Shown: piece by piece, positions 7,337-15,043 of the stretch
How positions within the stretch are numbered: the first letter of the stretch is position 1
How the letters are laid out: every line of letters begins with the position of its first letter
Assembly: GCA_963997635.1 (NCBI GenBank)
Contig: CAXEND010000006.1
Span: forward strand, 1-64,000
Length of the DNA stretch: 64,000 nt
Source of the DNA: GCA-2728135 sp002728135
GTDB taxonomy: Bacteria > Pseudomonadota > Alphaproteobacteria > UBA828
Reading direction: 5' to 3'
Notes under the pieces: generated by a model
The model's database searches: none
What the model was told of the DNA's origin: nothing
Seen by the model: the letters and a program-made list of their open reading frames with translations, nothing else
Made by a program: the position numbers and the translations under genes

Positions 7337-8233
7337 ATGTCAAACATAGTCACCGTACATGAAGTTGGGCTAAGAGACGGACTACAAAATCAACCTAAGC
7401 ATGTTCCTACCCAAGGAAAGATAGAAATACTTAATGCACTTATCGCATCTGGTATAACCTCAATTGAAGCAACTAGTTTTGTTTCACCCAAAGCTGTACC
7501 CCAAATGGCTGATGCCACAGATTTATATTCACGATTACCCTCAGATGACTCAATTCACTTTGAAGCTCTAGTTCCAAACGAAAAAGGTTATGAGCTTGCT
7601 GTAAATGCAGGAGCAAAAACCATAGCACTAGTTCTTGCATCAACAAATACTATGAATAGAAAAAATATTAACATGACTCTAGACCATGCATTAAATGTTA
7701 ATATTAATGTTATTGGACGTGCTAAAGCTGAAGGGGTAAGAGCACGTTCATACATCTCTACTGCCTTACACTGTCCATATGAAGGGGAAGTTAAACCATC
7801 AATAGTATTTGATATAGCAGAGAAATTACATTCTGCAGGTGCAGATGAGTTAGTTATTGCTGACACGACAGGTGGGGGGAATCCTGCCCAAGTAAAATCA
7901 ATATTTAACACTTTAATAAATAAATATGGAAGTAAGATACTAGCTGCTCATTTTCATGATACTCGTGGTATGGGTCTTGTATTAGCTTGGACTGCATTAG
8001 AATGTGGAATAAGAAAATTTGATAGTTCTATTGGGGGGCTTGGTGGATGTCCCTTCGCACCAGGAGCAACAGGAAATTTGGCTACTGAAGATCTAGTATT
8101 TATGTTAAATGAAAGTGGATATAAAACTGGCGTAAATATAGAGAAGCTCAAAAATGCCATAAAGGTTGCTCAATCATACGTAGACCAACCACTTGGAGGA
8201 AAAATTACCAAGTGGCTAGACTCTCAACAATAA
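7337..8233 (+). CDS. Hydroxymethylglutaryl-CoA lyase
   Basis: The 298-residue TIM-barrel enzyme shows the HMG-CoA lyase pattern: EVGLRDGLQNQ at 9-19 with R13 and D14, metal ligands H205 and H207 in HFHD, and the signature GGLGGCPFAPGATGN (233-247) with catalytic C238. It cleaves 3-hydroxy-3-methylglutaryl-CoA to acetyl-CoA and acetoacetate, or a closely related 3-hydroxyacyl-CoA. This is the last step of leucine degradation. It shares a transcript with the CoA-transferase upstream. No other leucine-pathway gene is beside it, so another substrate is possible. A strong GAAGGGGGG lies before the start. Confidence 0.92.
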   Translation: MSNIVTVHEVGLRDGLQNQPKHVPTQGKIEILNALIASGITSIEATSFVSPKAVPQMADATDLYSRLPSDDSIHFEALVPNEKGYELAVNAGAKTIALVLASTNTMNRKNINMTLDHALNVNINVIGRAKAEGVRARSYISTALHCPYEGEVKPSIVFDIAEKLHSAGADELVIADTTGGGNPAQVKSIFNTLINKYGSKILAAHFHDTRGMGLVLAWTALECGIRKFDSSIGGLGGCPFAPGATGNLATEDLVFMLNESGYKTGVNIEKLKNAIKVAQSYVDQPLGGKITKWLDSQQ

Positions 8234-8244
8234 TAAGCTAAAGA

Positions 8245-8952
8245 CTATAAGAGGGCTGCCCTTTCATTTGCAGTTCCTATTGCTTTAAGATCTATATCGA
8301 AGTGTTCTAAAAGGAGAGCACATATCAAATCGTAACAAACGCCTATTCTAATAGTCTTAAAATCTGTTAGATCAATGATAGTACTAGAGTATCCATAATC
8401 ATTTTCATACTTAGAAGTACCGTAATCGATTTTGATATCGGCAGCCTCCAAAACCGGTTCTTCTATATCTTCAAGTCTATACTTACTACCCTGCAATGAA
8501 GTGTTTGCCGAAGACCCAAAAACTGGAACACCCTTCTCAAGGCTCTGTGTTGTCATTTCATTATGTAAAACTCCCGCATTCATCAACATATCTAGTGTGC
8601 CTGCTTTAGAAGAATTTTGAAGAACAAAAGGATCAACCTTACTAAAAAATGGGTGGTCATGACGAAATGGTGCTACACTTGACATTGGTAAGTTATTATC
8701 AATTGTTACACATTTAACAATATCTCTTTCTTTTTGGCCTACAATTTGAATTTCATTGAAAAGGTCCCAATTGCTAAACATTCCACTTGGTTTCTCAAAA
8801 GATCTGTTCTTTGCCTTGAAAATTGCTCGTATTGCCTGTTCGGAATTACCAATAATTGCATAAGCAACATCAAGAGGAATAACCCCGACACCTCCATCAT
8901 TTAAAATATTTAAGACATTTTCAGCATCTTTAACAACTTGCGTATTATTCAT
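8245..8952 (-). CDS. Sua5/YciO/YrdC-domain protein, divergent
   Basis: The 235-residue protein is a divergent YrdC-fold protein. A short N-terminal GGVGVIPLDVAYAIIG replaces the usual GGvvaxPTeTvYGL, then come AIFKAKNRSFEKPSG (43-57) and a GSSANTSLQG segment (about 146-155). The latter is the S-x-N site that binds ATP in threonylcarbamoyl-AMP synthases. The changed N-terminal loop and isolated catabolic setting suggest it is not the tRNA-modifying enzyme itself. Related YrdC modules transfer carbamoyl groups. It ends convergently 11 bases from the HMG-CoA lyase gene, and MmgE/PrpD lies just upstream on the same strand. Confidence 0.75.
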   Translation of the reverse strand: MNNTQVVKDAENVLNILNDGGVGVIPLDVAYAIIGNSEQAIRAIFKAKNRSFEKPSGMFSNWDLFNEIQIVGQKERDIVKCVTIDNNLPMSSVAPFRHDHPFFSKVDPFVLQNSSKAGTLDMLMNAGVLHNEMTTQSLEKGVPVFGSSANTSLQGSKYRLEDIEEPVLEAADIKIDYGTSKYENDYGYSSTIIDLTDFKTIRIGVCYDLICALLLEHFDIDLKAIGTANERAALL

Positions 8953-8973
8953 TTTTTACAAATACCTTCATAA

Positions 8974-10374
8974 TTAAATTTTATTTATCTGTTTAACAAA
9001 AGTAGAAACACTTGAAGATGGTTCACTAACAAACTGTTTGATTTTATTTTTAATATTTTCTGTAAGAGGTCTATCGCTCAATGGCCTCAATAAAGAGTTA
9101 ATCTTGACAGAAATGTCATCAATTGTCATTGGATGTTCTGGCGTTCCATGACTATCTAAAACTGTAATACGTTCTGATTGATTACCTTTAAGCTCTAACT
9201 CTACCCAACTACCAAAATGTTCTGGGAATTGTTTATTAAGTTCAAAATCTACATTTGCTGTAACTTTATCAGCTAGATCTAATATATCCTGATTATCAAG
9301 ATTATTCTCTTCAAATGCTTCATAATCATTTGGACCAGAAATAAGACTTGCACCAAGTGTAAATGGAAGACTGTATTGTGCGGCCATTACAGATGTAGGA
9401 CGTAGCATCATATGTTGATCAATCAAAATAGATGGACCACCCACTTTAATTTTTCTAATATCTTCAGGGGGTATATTAAAATTATTTGTTGCTTCCCTTA
9501 ACGCATCAATTGTGGAATGAAATAACCGACAACATGGATAAGGTTTTATGCTTATCTGATGAATTTCTAGGGGTTTTTCTTTATTTTTTTTTAAAAAATC
9601 TATTCGAGGTTCTTTACCAAAAATATTGCAAAGACCATAACGACCATCGAATGCCTGGCTAGGACCGTCAAGAGCTATTCTTGAAAACTCTGCAGCCATT
9701 ATACCGTTATGGGCTGTATATCCTGCATGAAGACGTTTTACAGTAGTACCTTCAGGATCCTGCGAAAATTGCATAGATCCCCCAGCCATTGAAAGCATCA
9801 AACCCCATGCTCTAGATAATCTATCAGGTGATAAATTATATAACCTCGCTGCAGTAGTAACAGCTCCAAATCCTCCAAACAAAGCTGTTGGATGAAAACC
9901 ATGCTCTATAATATCAGCAGCTCCAGTGGCTTGGCCAACCCGACCAATAGTTTCATATCCTGTTACAATCGCAGATAAAATATCGCCGCTATTAGAATCC
10001 ATTGTGCTACCAATTGCTAATGCAGTAGCAATAACAATAGCTCCTGGATGTGAAACTGACGTATCATGAGTATCGTCTAGTTCCATTCCATGAGCACCAG
10101 TAGCATTTATCAATGCAGCTATTCGTGCAGGGACATAATATTCAGAACCAAAAATGTGTGCCTTACCGGAACCATCTAATTTACTGCCCCATGATATTAG
10201 ATTCTGCATCCAAGGTAATGAACTGCCTCTGATGCAAACACCTAAATGATCAAGAAGCAAACATTCAACTTGAGAAATATCAGCTGAACTTAAAGAACTT
10301 GCATTTATTGAAACAAGTTCGTTGGCTAATTCCAAGGAAAGATCTATAACCTTATTATTATTTGTAATTATCAT
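8974..10374 (-). CDS. MmgE/PrpD family protein
   Basis: This 466-residue protein has the family features: an N-terminal helical domain with LDHLGVCIRGS (47-57), INATGAHGMELDDTHD (about 109-124), HPTALFGGFGAV (165-176), and a C-terminal IKPYPCCRLFHSTIDA segment. PrpD is 2-methylcitrate dehydratase, and relatives include cis-aconitate decarboxylase and immune-responsive gene 1. The GxELDDTH and KPYPxC motifs mark the superfamily but do not fix the substrate. It lies 21 bases upstream of the YrdC-like gene and probably shares its transcript. A second MmgE/PrpD protein of the same length is at 24407-25807. Confidence 0.9.
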   Translation of the reverse strand: MIITNNNKVIDLSLELANELVSINASSLSSADISQVECLLLDHLGVCIRGSSLPWMQNLISWGSKLDGSGKAHIFGSEYYVPARIAALINATGAHGMELDDTHDTSVSHPGAIVIATALAIGSTMDSNSGDILSAIVTGYETIGRVGQATGAADIIEHGFHPTALFGGFGAVTTAARLYNLSPDRLSRAWGLMLSMAGGSMQFSQDPEGTTVKRLHAGYTAHNGIMAAEFSRIALDGPSQAFDGRYGLCNIFGKEPRIDFLKKNKEKPLEIHQISIKPYPCCRLFHSTIDALREATNNFNIPPEDIRKIKVGGPSILIDQHMMLRPTSVMAAQYSLPFTLGASLISGPNDYEAFEENNLDNQDILDLADKVTANVDFELNKQFPEHFGSWVELELKGNQSERITVLDSHGTPEHPMTIDDISVKINSLLRPLSDRPLTENIKNKIKQFVSEPSSSVSTFVKQINKI

Positions 10375-10402
10375 TGCTTCAATGCCTTTAAGACACCATA
10401 AT

Positions 10403-10414
10403 TTGTCCGTACTT
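10403..10414 (+). promoter_or_regulatory. TTGnCCGTAC motif, copy 2
   Basis: TTGTCCGTACTT lies between the divergent MmgE/PrpD gene (start 10374) and the AtzG-like/amidase operon (start 10493), where it could control either. It shares the TTGnCCGTAC core with sites at 6062 and 21862. A TATAAT hexamer lies 10 bases to its right, too close to pair with it as a -35 box. Confidence 0.35.
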
Positions 10415-10492
10415 TATATATAATATTGCATAGCACATAACTAAATGTATACAGAATTAAGGCATCACGTTAACTAAATTGAGGGATTCAAT

Positions 10493-10702
10493 ATGCAAAG
10501 GGTTAAACCTGATACAGTAGCTAATATATCTCAAGATTTTGCAGAAAAAGAACTGGAAATTAACCAAAGAGAATCTCTAGCAAAATCACTTGGTGTCCTC
10601 TTAAATGCCATAGATTCAGTGTCTAAAGATCTACCCTTAGAATCTGAACCTGCAGATTTTCTTGCCGTTCTAGAAGAATTATCTCAGGAGCGAATAAAAT
10701 GA
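10493..10702 (+). CDS. Small AtzG/GatC-like amidase partner protein
   Basis: The 69-residue, mostly helical protein carries a pattern like AtzG and related DUF4089 proteins: a middle helix ESLAKSLGVLLNAIDSV followed by LPLESEPADFL. AtzG is the small subunit that binds the amidase AtzE in cyanuric-acid degradation, and it resembles GatC of the amidotransferase. The gene overlaps the following amidase gene by four bases (ATGA), which supports a stable complex with it. GAGGGATT lies before the ATG. The assignment rests on size, helix pattern and gene order; the exact family is not certain. Confidence 0.7.
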   Translation: MQRVKPDTVANISQDFAEKELEINQRESLAKSLGVLLNAIDSVSKDLPLESEPADFLAVLEELSQERIK

Positions 10703-12123
10703 TAGATCGCACGATAATTGAAAGTGATATAATTGAAATAAACAAATTGATTAAATCCAAACATTTATCAGCTAAAGAAGTAACTCAAACTTGCATTAAC
10801 TTGGCTGAAAAGTGCCAGCCAAATTTAAATTGTTTTATTTCTTTAGAAGTTGAAGATGCACTTACCCAAGCACAAAATTTAGATAAAAAGATTTCCAAGG
10901 GAGAAGATATTGGTCCGCTTGGAGGTATACCCTTAGCACATAAGGATATGTATTACAGAAAAGGTCAAATATCAACTTGTGGTTCAAAAATTCGAAAAAA
11001 CTGGAAAGCAAATACAACAGCAACTGTTCTAACAAAACTAGACCAAGCTGGTTTTATCAATATGGGTACGCTCAACATGGCTGAATTTGCTACTGGGGCA
11101 ACAGGTCATAATGAACATTGGGGCCATTGTAGAAATCCATGGAACAATCAATATATTACTGGTGGTTCTTCTAGTGGTAGCGGTTCTGCTGTAGGATCTA
11201 GATCCATTTTCGGTTCACTTGGATCAGATACAGGTGGATCTGTAAGATTACCAGCAACGGCTTGTGGAGTCGTTGGCCTTAAACCCACACATGGACTCAT
11301 TAGCAGATATGGCATTATGCCATTAAGTTATTCTATGGATACTGTTGGCCCATTAACAAGGAATGTTAAGGATAATGCTCGTATTACTGATATAATCAAA
11401 GGTTATGATCAAAAAGACACAACAACAATTAATAGAACTACTGACAGCTATGAAATGCAATGTGGACTAGATATAAAAGGGATGCGCATAGGAGTTCCAA
11501 GAAACTATTATTTTGAAATTGCATCTGATGAAATTAAAGAAAAAATTAATTCTGTCTTAAAAATATTTAAGGGACTAGGTGTTGATATAATAGAAGTAAC
11601 ACTCCCTGACATGCATCAAATTACCCATTTATCAAATATTGTATTTCCATCAGAAGCTTGTGCAATTCATGCCAACTGGTTAAGGGATTGTAGAGATGAC
11701 TATCAACCACAGGTTCGTACTAGATATGAGCCTGGACTACATATTCCTGCTAATAAATATCTTAGGGCCCTAGATATGCGGCCTTACTTGTTAAGGGAAT
11801 ATATTGAAAAAGGGTTAAATAATGTTGATGTCTTAATTTTACCTGGGATGCCATTTGAAGTACCCAAGATTGACGAAACAAATGTAGCAGCCAGCCCAAA
11901 GATGGCTGAAACTATCGCTTCTATAAGCTGGTGTACAAGACCTACAAACTATTTGGGCGTACCTTCTTTATCAGTGCCCTGTGGCTTTACGTCTAATGGG
12001 CTTCCAACTGCATTTCAAATAACTGGGCGTCCATTCTCTGAGGGTACATTGTATCGTTTTGCCCACACTTACCAAGAAGTAACAACTTGGCATAAAGAAC
12101 TACCTAATAGCTTATCTAATTAA
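10699..12123 (+). CDS. Amidase, amidase-signature family (GatA/AtzE-like)
   Basis: The 474-residue enzyme carries the Ser-cisSer-Lys triad of the amidase signature family: K82 in PLAHKDMY, the GGSSSGSGS loop (155-163) with the cis serine, and nucleophile S181 in GSDTGGSVR. It hydrolyses an amide to acid and ammonia in the cytoplasm. Presence of a small AtzG/GatC-like partner directly upstream suggests a 1-carboxybiuret-hydrolase-like or other small-ureide enzyme. A GatA subunit is less likely, since GatB is absent. The next gene 14 bases downstream encodes an isocitrate-lyase-family enzyme, so the products may enter the same route. Confidence 0.92.
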   Translation: MIDRTIIESDIIEINKLIKSKHLSAKEVTQTCINLAEKCQPNLNCFISLEVEDALTQAQNLDKKISKGEDIGPLGGIPLAHKDMYYRKGQISTCGSKIRKNWKANTTATVLTKLDQAGFINMGTLNMAEFATGATGHNEHWGHCRNPWNNQYITGGSSSGSGSAVGSRSIFGSLGSDTGGSVRLPATACGVVGLKPTHGLISRYGIMPLSYSMDTVGPLTRNVKDNARITDIIKGYDQKDTTTINRTTDSYEMQCGLDIKGMRIGVPRNYYFEIASDEIKEKINSVLKIFKGLGVDIIEVTLPDMHQITHLSNIVFPSEACAIHANWLRDCRDDYQPQVRTRYEPGLHIPANKYLRALDMRPYLLREYIEKGLNNVDVLILPGMPFEVPKIDETNVAASPKMAETIASISWCTRPTNYLGVPSLSVPCGFTSNGLPTAFQITGRPFSEGTLYRFAHTYQEVTTWHKELPNSLSN

Positions 12124-12137
12124 AAGGATCATTATTA

Positions 12138-13022
12138 ATGAACTCAACAGCGAAAAGAAAAGCATTAGCAAACAATATACATTCAAAGGATTTCGTACTA
12201 GCTCCAGGAGTGTATGACCTTATTTCTGCAAAAATTGCTGATAGACTAAATTTCAGAGCTATATATATGACAGGGTATGGAGTAGCTGCATCTCACTTAG
12301 GATTACCTGATGCAGGACTAGCATCATATACAGATGTTGTAGAGAGAGCACGTAAGATCGCACAAGGAACAAATACGCCTTTAATTTGTGATGCTGATAC
12401 AGGTTTTGGTGGCTTATTAAATGTAAAACATACTATTGAAGGATTTGAAGAAGCTGGATGTAGTGCAATTCAAATTGAAGACCAAGAGATACCAAAGAAA
12501 TGCGGTCATACTCCCGGACGACGCGTTGTATCAATAGAAGATATGATAGATAAAATCAAAGTAGCGGTTGATAGTAGAAATGACTCAAATTTCTTAGTTA
12601 TTGCGAGAACAGATTCCAGAACCGAACATGGTTTGAATGAGGCAATTGATAGAGGCTCAGCTTTTTATGAATCTGGAGCAGATATTGTATTTATTGAGGC
12701 ACCTGAGTCGGAAGATGAGATTTGTAAGATTGGTCAAGCATTTCCAAAAATTCCGTTATTAGCAAACATGTCTGATTTTGGCAAAACACCCATTCTTAGT
12801 GCTAAACGGCTGAAGGAACTTGGATTTGCAGTTTCAATATTTCCAGGATTAAGTTTCTTAACTGCTGCTGGAGCTTTAGATAATGCTTACACAACATTAT
12901 TAAACGATGGAACATCTGATAATGTTACAATTCCAAGACTCACACTACCAGAAATGCATAAACTTATGGGTTTTGAAGAAGTATGGGATTTTGAAAAACG
13001 TTACGCTCGTAATAATAAATAG
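12138..13022 (+). CDS. Isocitrate lyase/PEP mutase family enzyme
   Basis: The 294-residue protein is a TIM barrel of the isocitrate lyase / PEP mutase superfamily. D85 and D87 in CDADTGFGG bind magnesium, and PKKCGHTPGR (119-128) holds the catalytic cysteine C122, which marks C-C lyases such as 2-methylisocitrate lyase rather than phosphonate mutases. It would cleave a 2-hydroxy- or 3-hydroxy-dicarboxylate to pyruvate or oxaloacetate and a second acid. Alternatives are dimethylmalate lyase and oxaloacetate decarboxylase. It is the last gene of the AtzG-like/amidase operon. Confidence 0.88.
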   Translation: MNSTAKRKALANNIHSKDFVLAPGVYDLISAKIADRLNFRAIYMTGYGVAASHLGLPDAGLASYTDVVERARKIAQGTNTPLICDADTGFGGLLNVKHTIEGFEEAGCSAIQIEDQEIPKKCGHTPGRRVVSIEDMIDKIKVAVDSRNDSNFLVIARTDSRTEHGLNEAIDRGSAFYESGADIVFIEAPESEDEICKIGQAFPKIPLLANMSDFGKTPILSAKRLKELGFAVSIFPGLSFLTAAGALDNAYTTLLNDGTSDNVTIPRLTLPEMHKLMGFEEVWDFEKRYARNNK

Positions 13023-13060
13023 ACAAACGAAATATTTACGATTAATTATCAAAAAAAATT

Positions 13061-13086
13061 AGGCGGGACGCTCTTTTGTCCCGCCT
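13061..13086 (-). terminator. Strong intrinsic terminator of the HyuA/HyuB unit
   Basis: AGGCGGGAC (13061-13069) pairs perfectly with GTCCCGCCT (13078-13086) around the loop GCTCTTTT. Read on the minus strand the stem is followed by AATTTTTTTT, a good U-tract, while the plus strand has none. It therefore ends the minus-strand transcript that includes the hydantoinase B gene ending at 13106. Confidence 0.85.
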
Positions 13087-13105
13087 GTAATAAATATAAA
13101 AAATT

Positions 13106-15028
13106 TCAACTTCCAGTTGCCTGAGCTTTCACTCGTTCCTGACGTTCTCTTAACATCTTGATAACGTGTTTTTTAAACTCAGGAGCTTTTGGAGCATCAA
13201 GACCTGTCTCATCTTTACATCGTTCTCTTAGCTCTTCAATTTCTCCACCCCTGTCAAAAAGTGGTATTTCTTTTCTTTCAGAACGTAATTTTTCTCGTAA
13301 TTGTTCTGTCGCTTTTTCATCAACTGACAAGTCATCTTTTAAAATGACTCCATATCTCTTAGCACCATCTATAGTTACTAAACCACGGTCTACTTCTAAA
13401 GCTAGGAGAGCAGGATCTCTTTCATATGGGTCTCCCCAACCACCTCCACCCCATGTACAGAAGTGTAATATATCGCCTTCTTCAACTAATACATGGTCAC
13501 ATTTAGACGGCATAATTTCCTTAGAACCATCAGTGCGTTCTAAAATTTTTGTACTCCGTGCACCAGGTAGGCCTCCATTAACACCCCATGGATATGTTAA
13601 CCAACGGTCATCATGAAGAGACATCTCACCAGGCTCAAGAGCCCTGTATGAGATTTTTACACCATTGCCTCCTCGATGAAGTCCTGGTCCTCCTGAATCT
13701 GGAATTGTCTCATAATTTTCAATTCTGAGTGGAAAATATGCCTCCAGAAATTCATTTGGAACATTTGTAAATGATGGCCATAGAGAATGTCCATCTGGTC
13801 CGTCACCAATTGGTCGACCTGGTATACCACCAAATCCTATTTGATAAAGTTGATACCATTCGCCCTTACGATCATAACCGGAGTAGAAAAAATGTGGACT
13901 ATCTGAGAATCCTGCTGCGACCATAAAATCTGGTGCTCGCTGTCCTAGCAACCCTCCTAATACGTCAAAGGTTCTTGCCAATGCATGCGTCCTTGATGAT
14001 AAAGCAGCCGGCTTCAATGGTTTAAGCATACATCCTGGAGGAATACGGACATCTATATACTCATAAAACCCGTCATTAAACATAATCTGTGGATCAAAGA
14101 TATTAATCATGTAAACACCCACAAACATTTTGAACATTTCTTCATTTAATAAGAAGTTGATAGAACTAACAGACTGTGGATCCGTCTTTTCAAAGTCAAA
14201 GATAAGTTTATCACCTTCGCGCCACATGCTGCATGCCATTGTATATGGACCGTTACCTACTCCATCATCACAAATATAATCTTCAAAATAAACTTTTTCA
14301 TCCTCACCAACTGACTCTCTAATGAGGTGGAGCATAGCTCTGCGATTTCTATCTAACAACTCATCCATTGCAGTAATTACTGAATCGACACCAAATCTCT
14401 CACATAATTCTATAACTCTTTTTTCAGCTAAACGTACACCGGCTATTAATGCATTAAAATCACTTCGGTTCCAGTGAGGCATACGACATTGATGAAGAAT
14501 TACGTTAAGAACATCTTCCTGTAATTCCTCATTTTTATAAATTTTTACTACTGGAACAACAACCCCTTCTTCATAGATCTGGTTTGCATCTGTTGGGAGA
14601 CTTCCAGGAGTTTTACCACCCACATCAGACATGTGGCCAAACATAGAGGCATAACCTATAAGGCGACCTTCATAATACATTGGTCTCAAAACAAGCCAGT
14701 CGTTTGCATGACTTATTGCTCCTGCACAACTGTAAGGATCTGAGGTAAGAAACAAATCCCCCTCTTCAATAGTTCCATCATATTCTCTTTTGAATCCATG
14801 CATGAAAGAGCCAAATTGACCTACGACCATATCCCCATCTGGATTAGCAATCATTGGAAACTCATCATGCTGTTCTCTAATCCCAGGAGACATTGCAGTT
14901 CTGTACAGCACTGCATCCATTTCATAGCGTGCATTTTTTAATGCACTTTCTATGATGTCCAACGTAATAGGATCAAGGTCAATCTTCTTAAATGGTGTTT
15001 CATCAGATTGAATTACTTTTGCTGGCAT
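13106..15028 (-). CDS. Hydantoinase B/oxoprolinase family protein (HyuB-like), pair 1
   Basis: This 640-residue protein is the B subunit of the ATP-dependent hydantoinase/oxoprolinase/acetone-carboxylase superfamily. An N-terminal DPITLDIIESALKNARYEMD segment, EGDLFLTSDPYSCAGAISH (about 90-108), GHMSDVGGKTPGS, and the C-terminal GGWGDPYERDP are all family hallmarks. With its HyuA partner, 15 bases upstream, it probably opens a cyclic amide such as a hydantoin, N-methylhydantoin, lactam or oxoproline. The length is about 40-60 residues above the other HyuB proteins in this window. GGGAGG lies 10 bases before its start. Confidence 0.93.
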   Translation of the reverse strand: MPAKVIQSDETPFKKIDLDPITLDIIESALKNARYEMDAVLYRTAMSPGIREQHDEFPMIANPDGDMVVGQFGSFMHGFKREYDGTIEEGDLFLTSDPYSCAGAISHANDWLVLRPMYYEGRLIGYASMFGHMSDVGGKTPGSLPTDANQIYEEGVVVPVVKIYKNEELQEDVLNVILHQCRMPHWNRSDFNALIAGVRLAEKRVIELCERFGVDSVITAMDELLDRNRRAMLHLIRESVGEDEKVYFEDYICDDGVGNGPYTMACSMWREGDKLIFDFEKTDPQSVSSINFLLNEEMFKMFVGVYMINIFDPQIMFNDGFYEYIDVRIPPGCMLKPLKPAALSSRTHALARTFDVLGGLLGQRAPDFMVAAGFSDSPHFFYSGYDRKGEWYQLYQIGFGGIPGRPIGDGPDGHSLWPSFTNVPNEFLEAYFPLRIENYETIPDSGGPGLHRGGNGVKISYRALEPGEMSLHDDRWLTYPWGVNGGLPGARSTKILERTDGSKEIMPSKCDHVLVEEGDILHFCTWGGGGWGDPYERDPALLALEVDRGLVTIDGAKRYGVILKDDLSVDEKATEQLREKLRSERKEIPLFDRGGEIEELRERCKDETGLDAPKAPEFKKHVIKMLRERQERVKAQATGS

Positions 15029-15043
15029 TGATTGATTCCTCCC

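Noticed and set aside
10699..12123. Amidase as GatA of the Glu-tRNA(Gln) amidotransferase with the small protein as GatC
   Set aside because: GatB is absent, the small protein looks closer to AtzG, and the downstream gene is a C-C lyase, so a catabolic amidase is more likely.
13158..13616. 152-residue plus-strand frame inside HyuB pair 1
   Set aside because: Antisense shadow of the conserved C-terminal part of HyuB.
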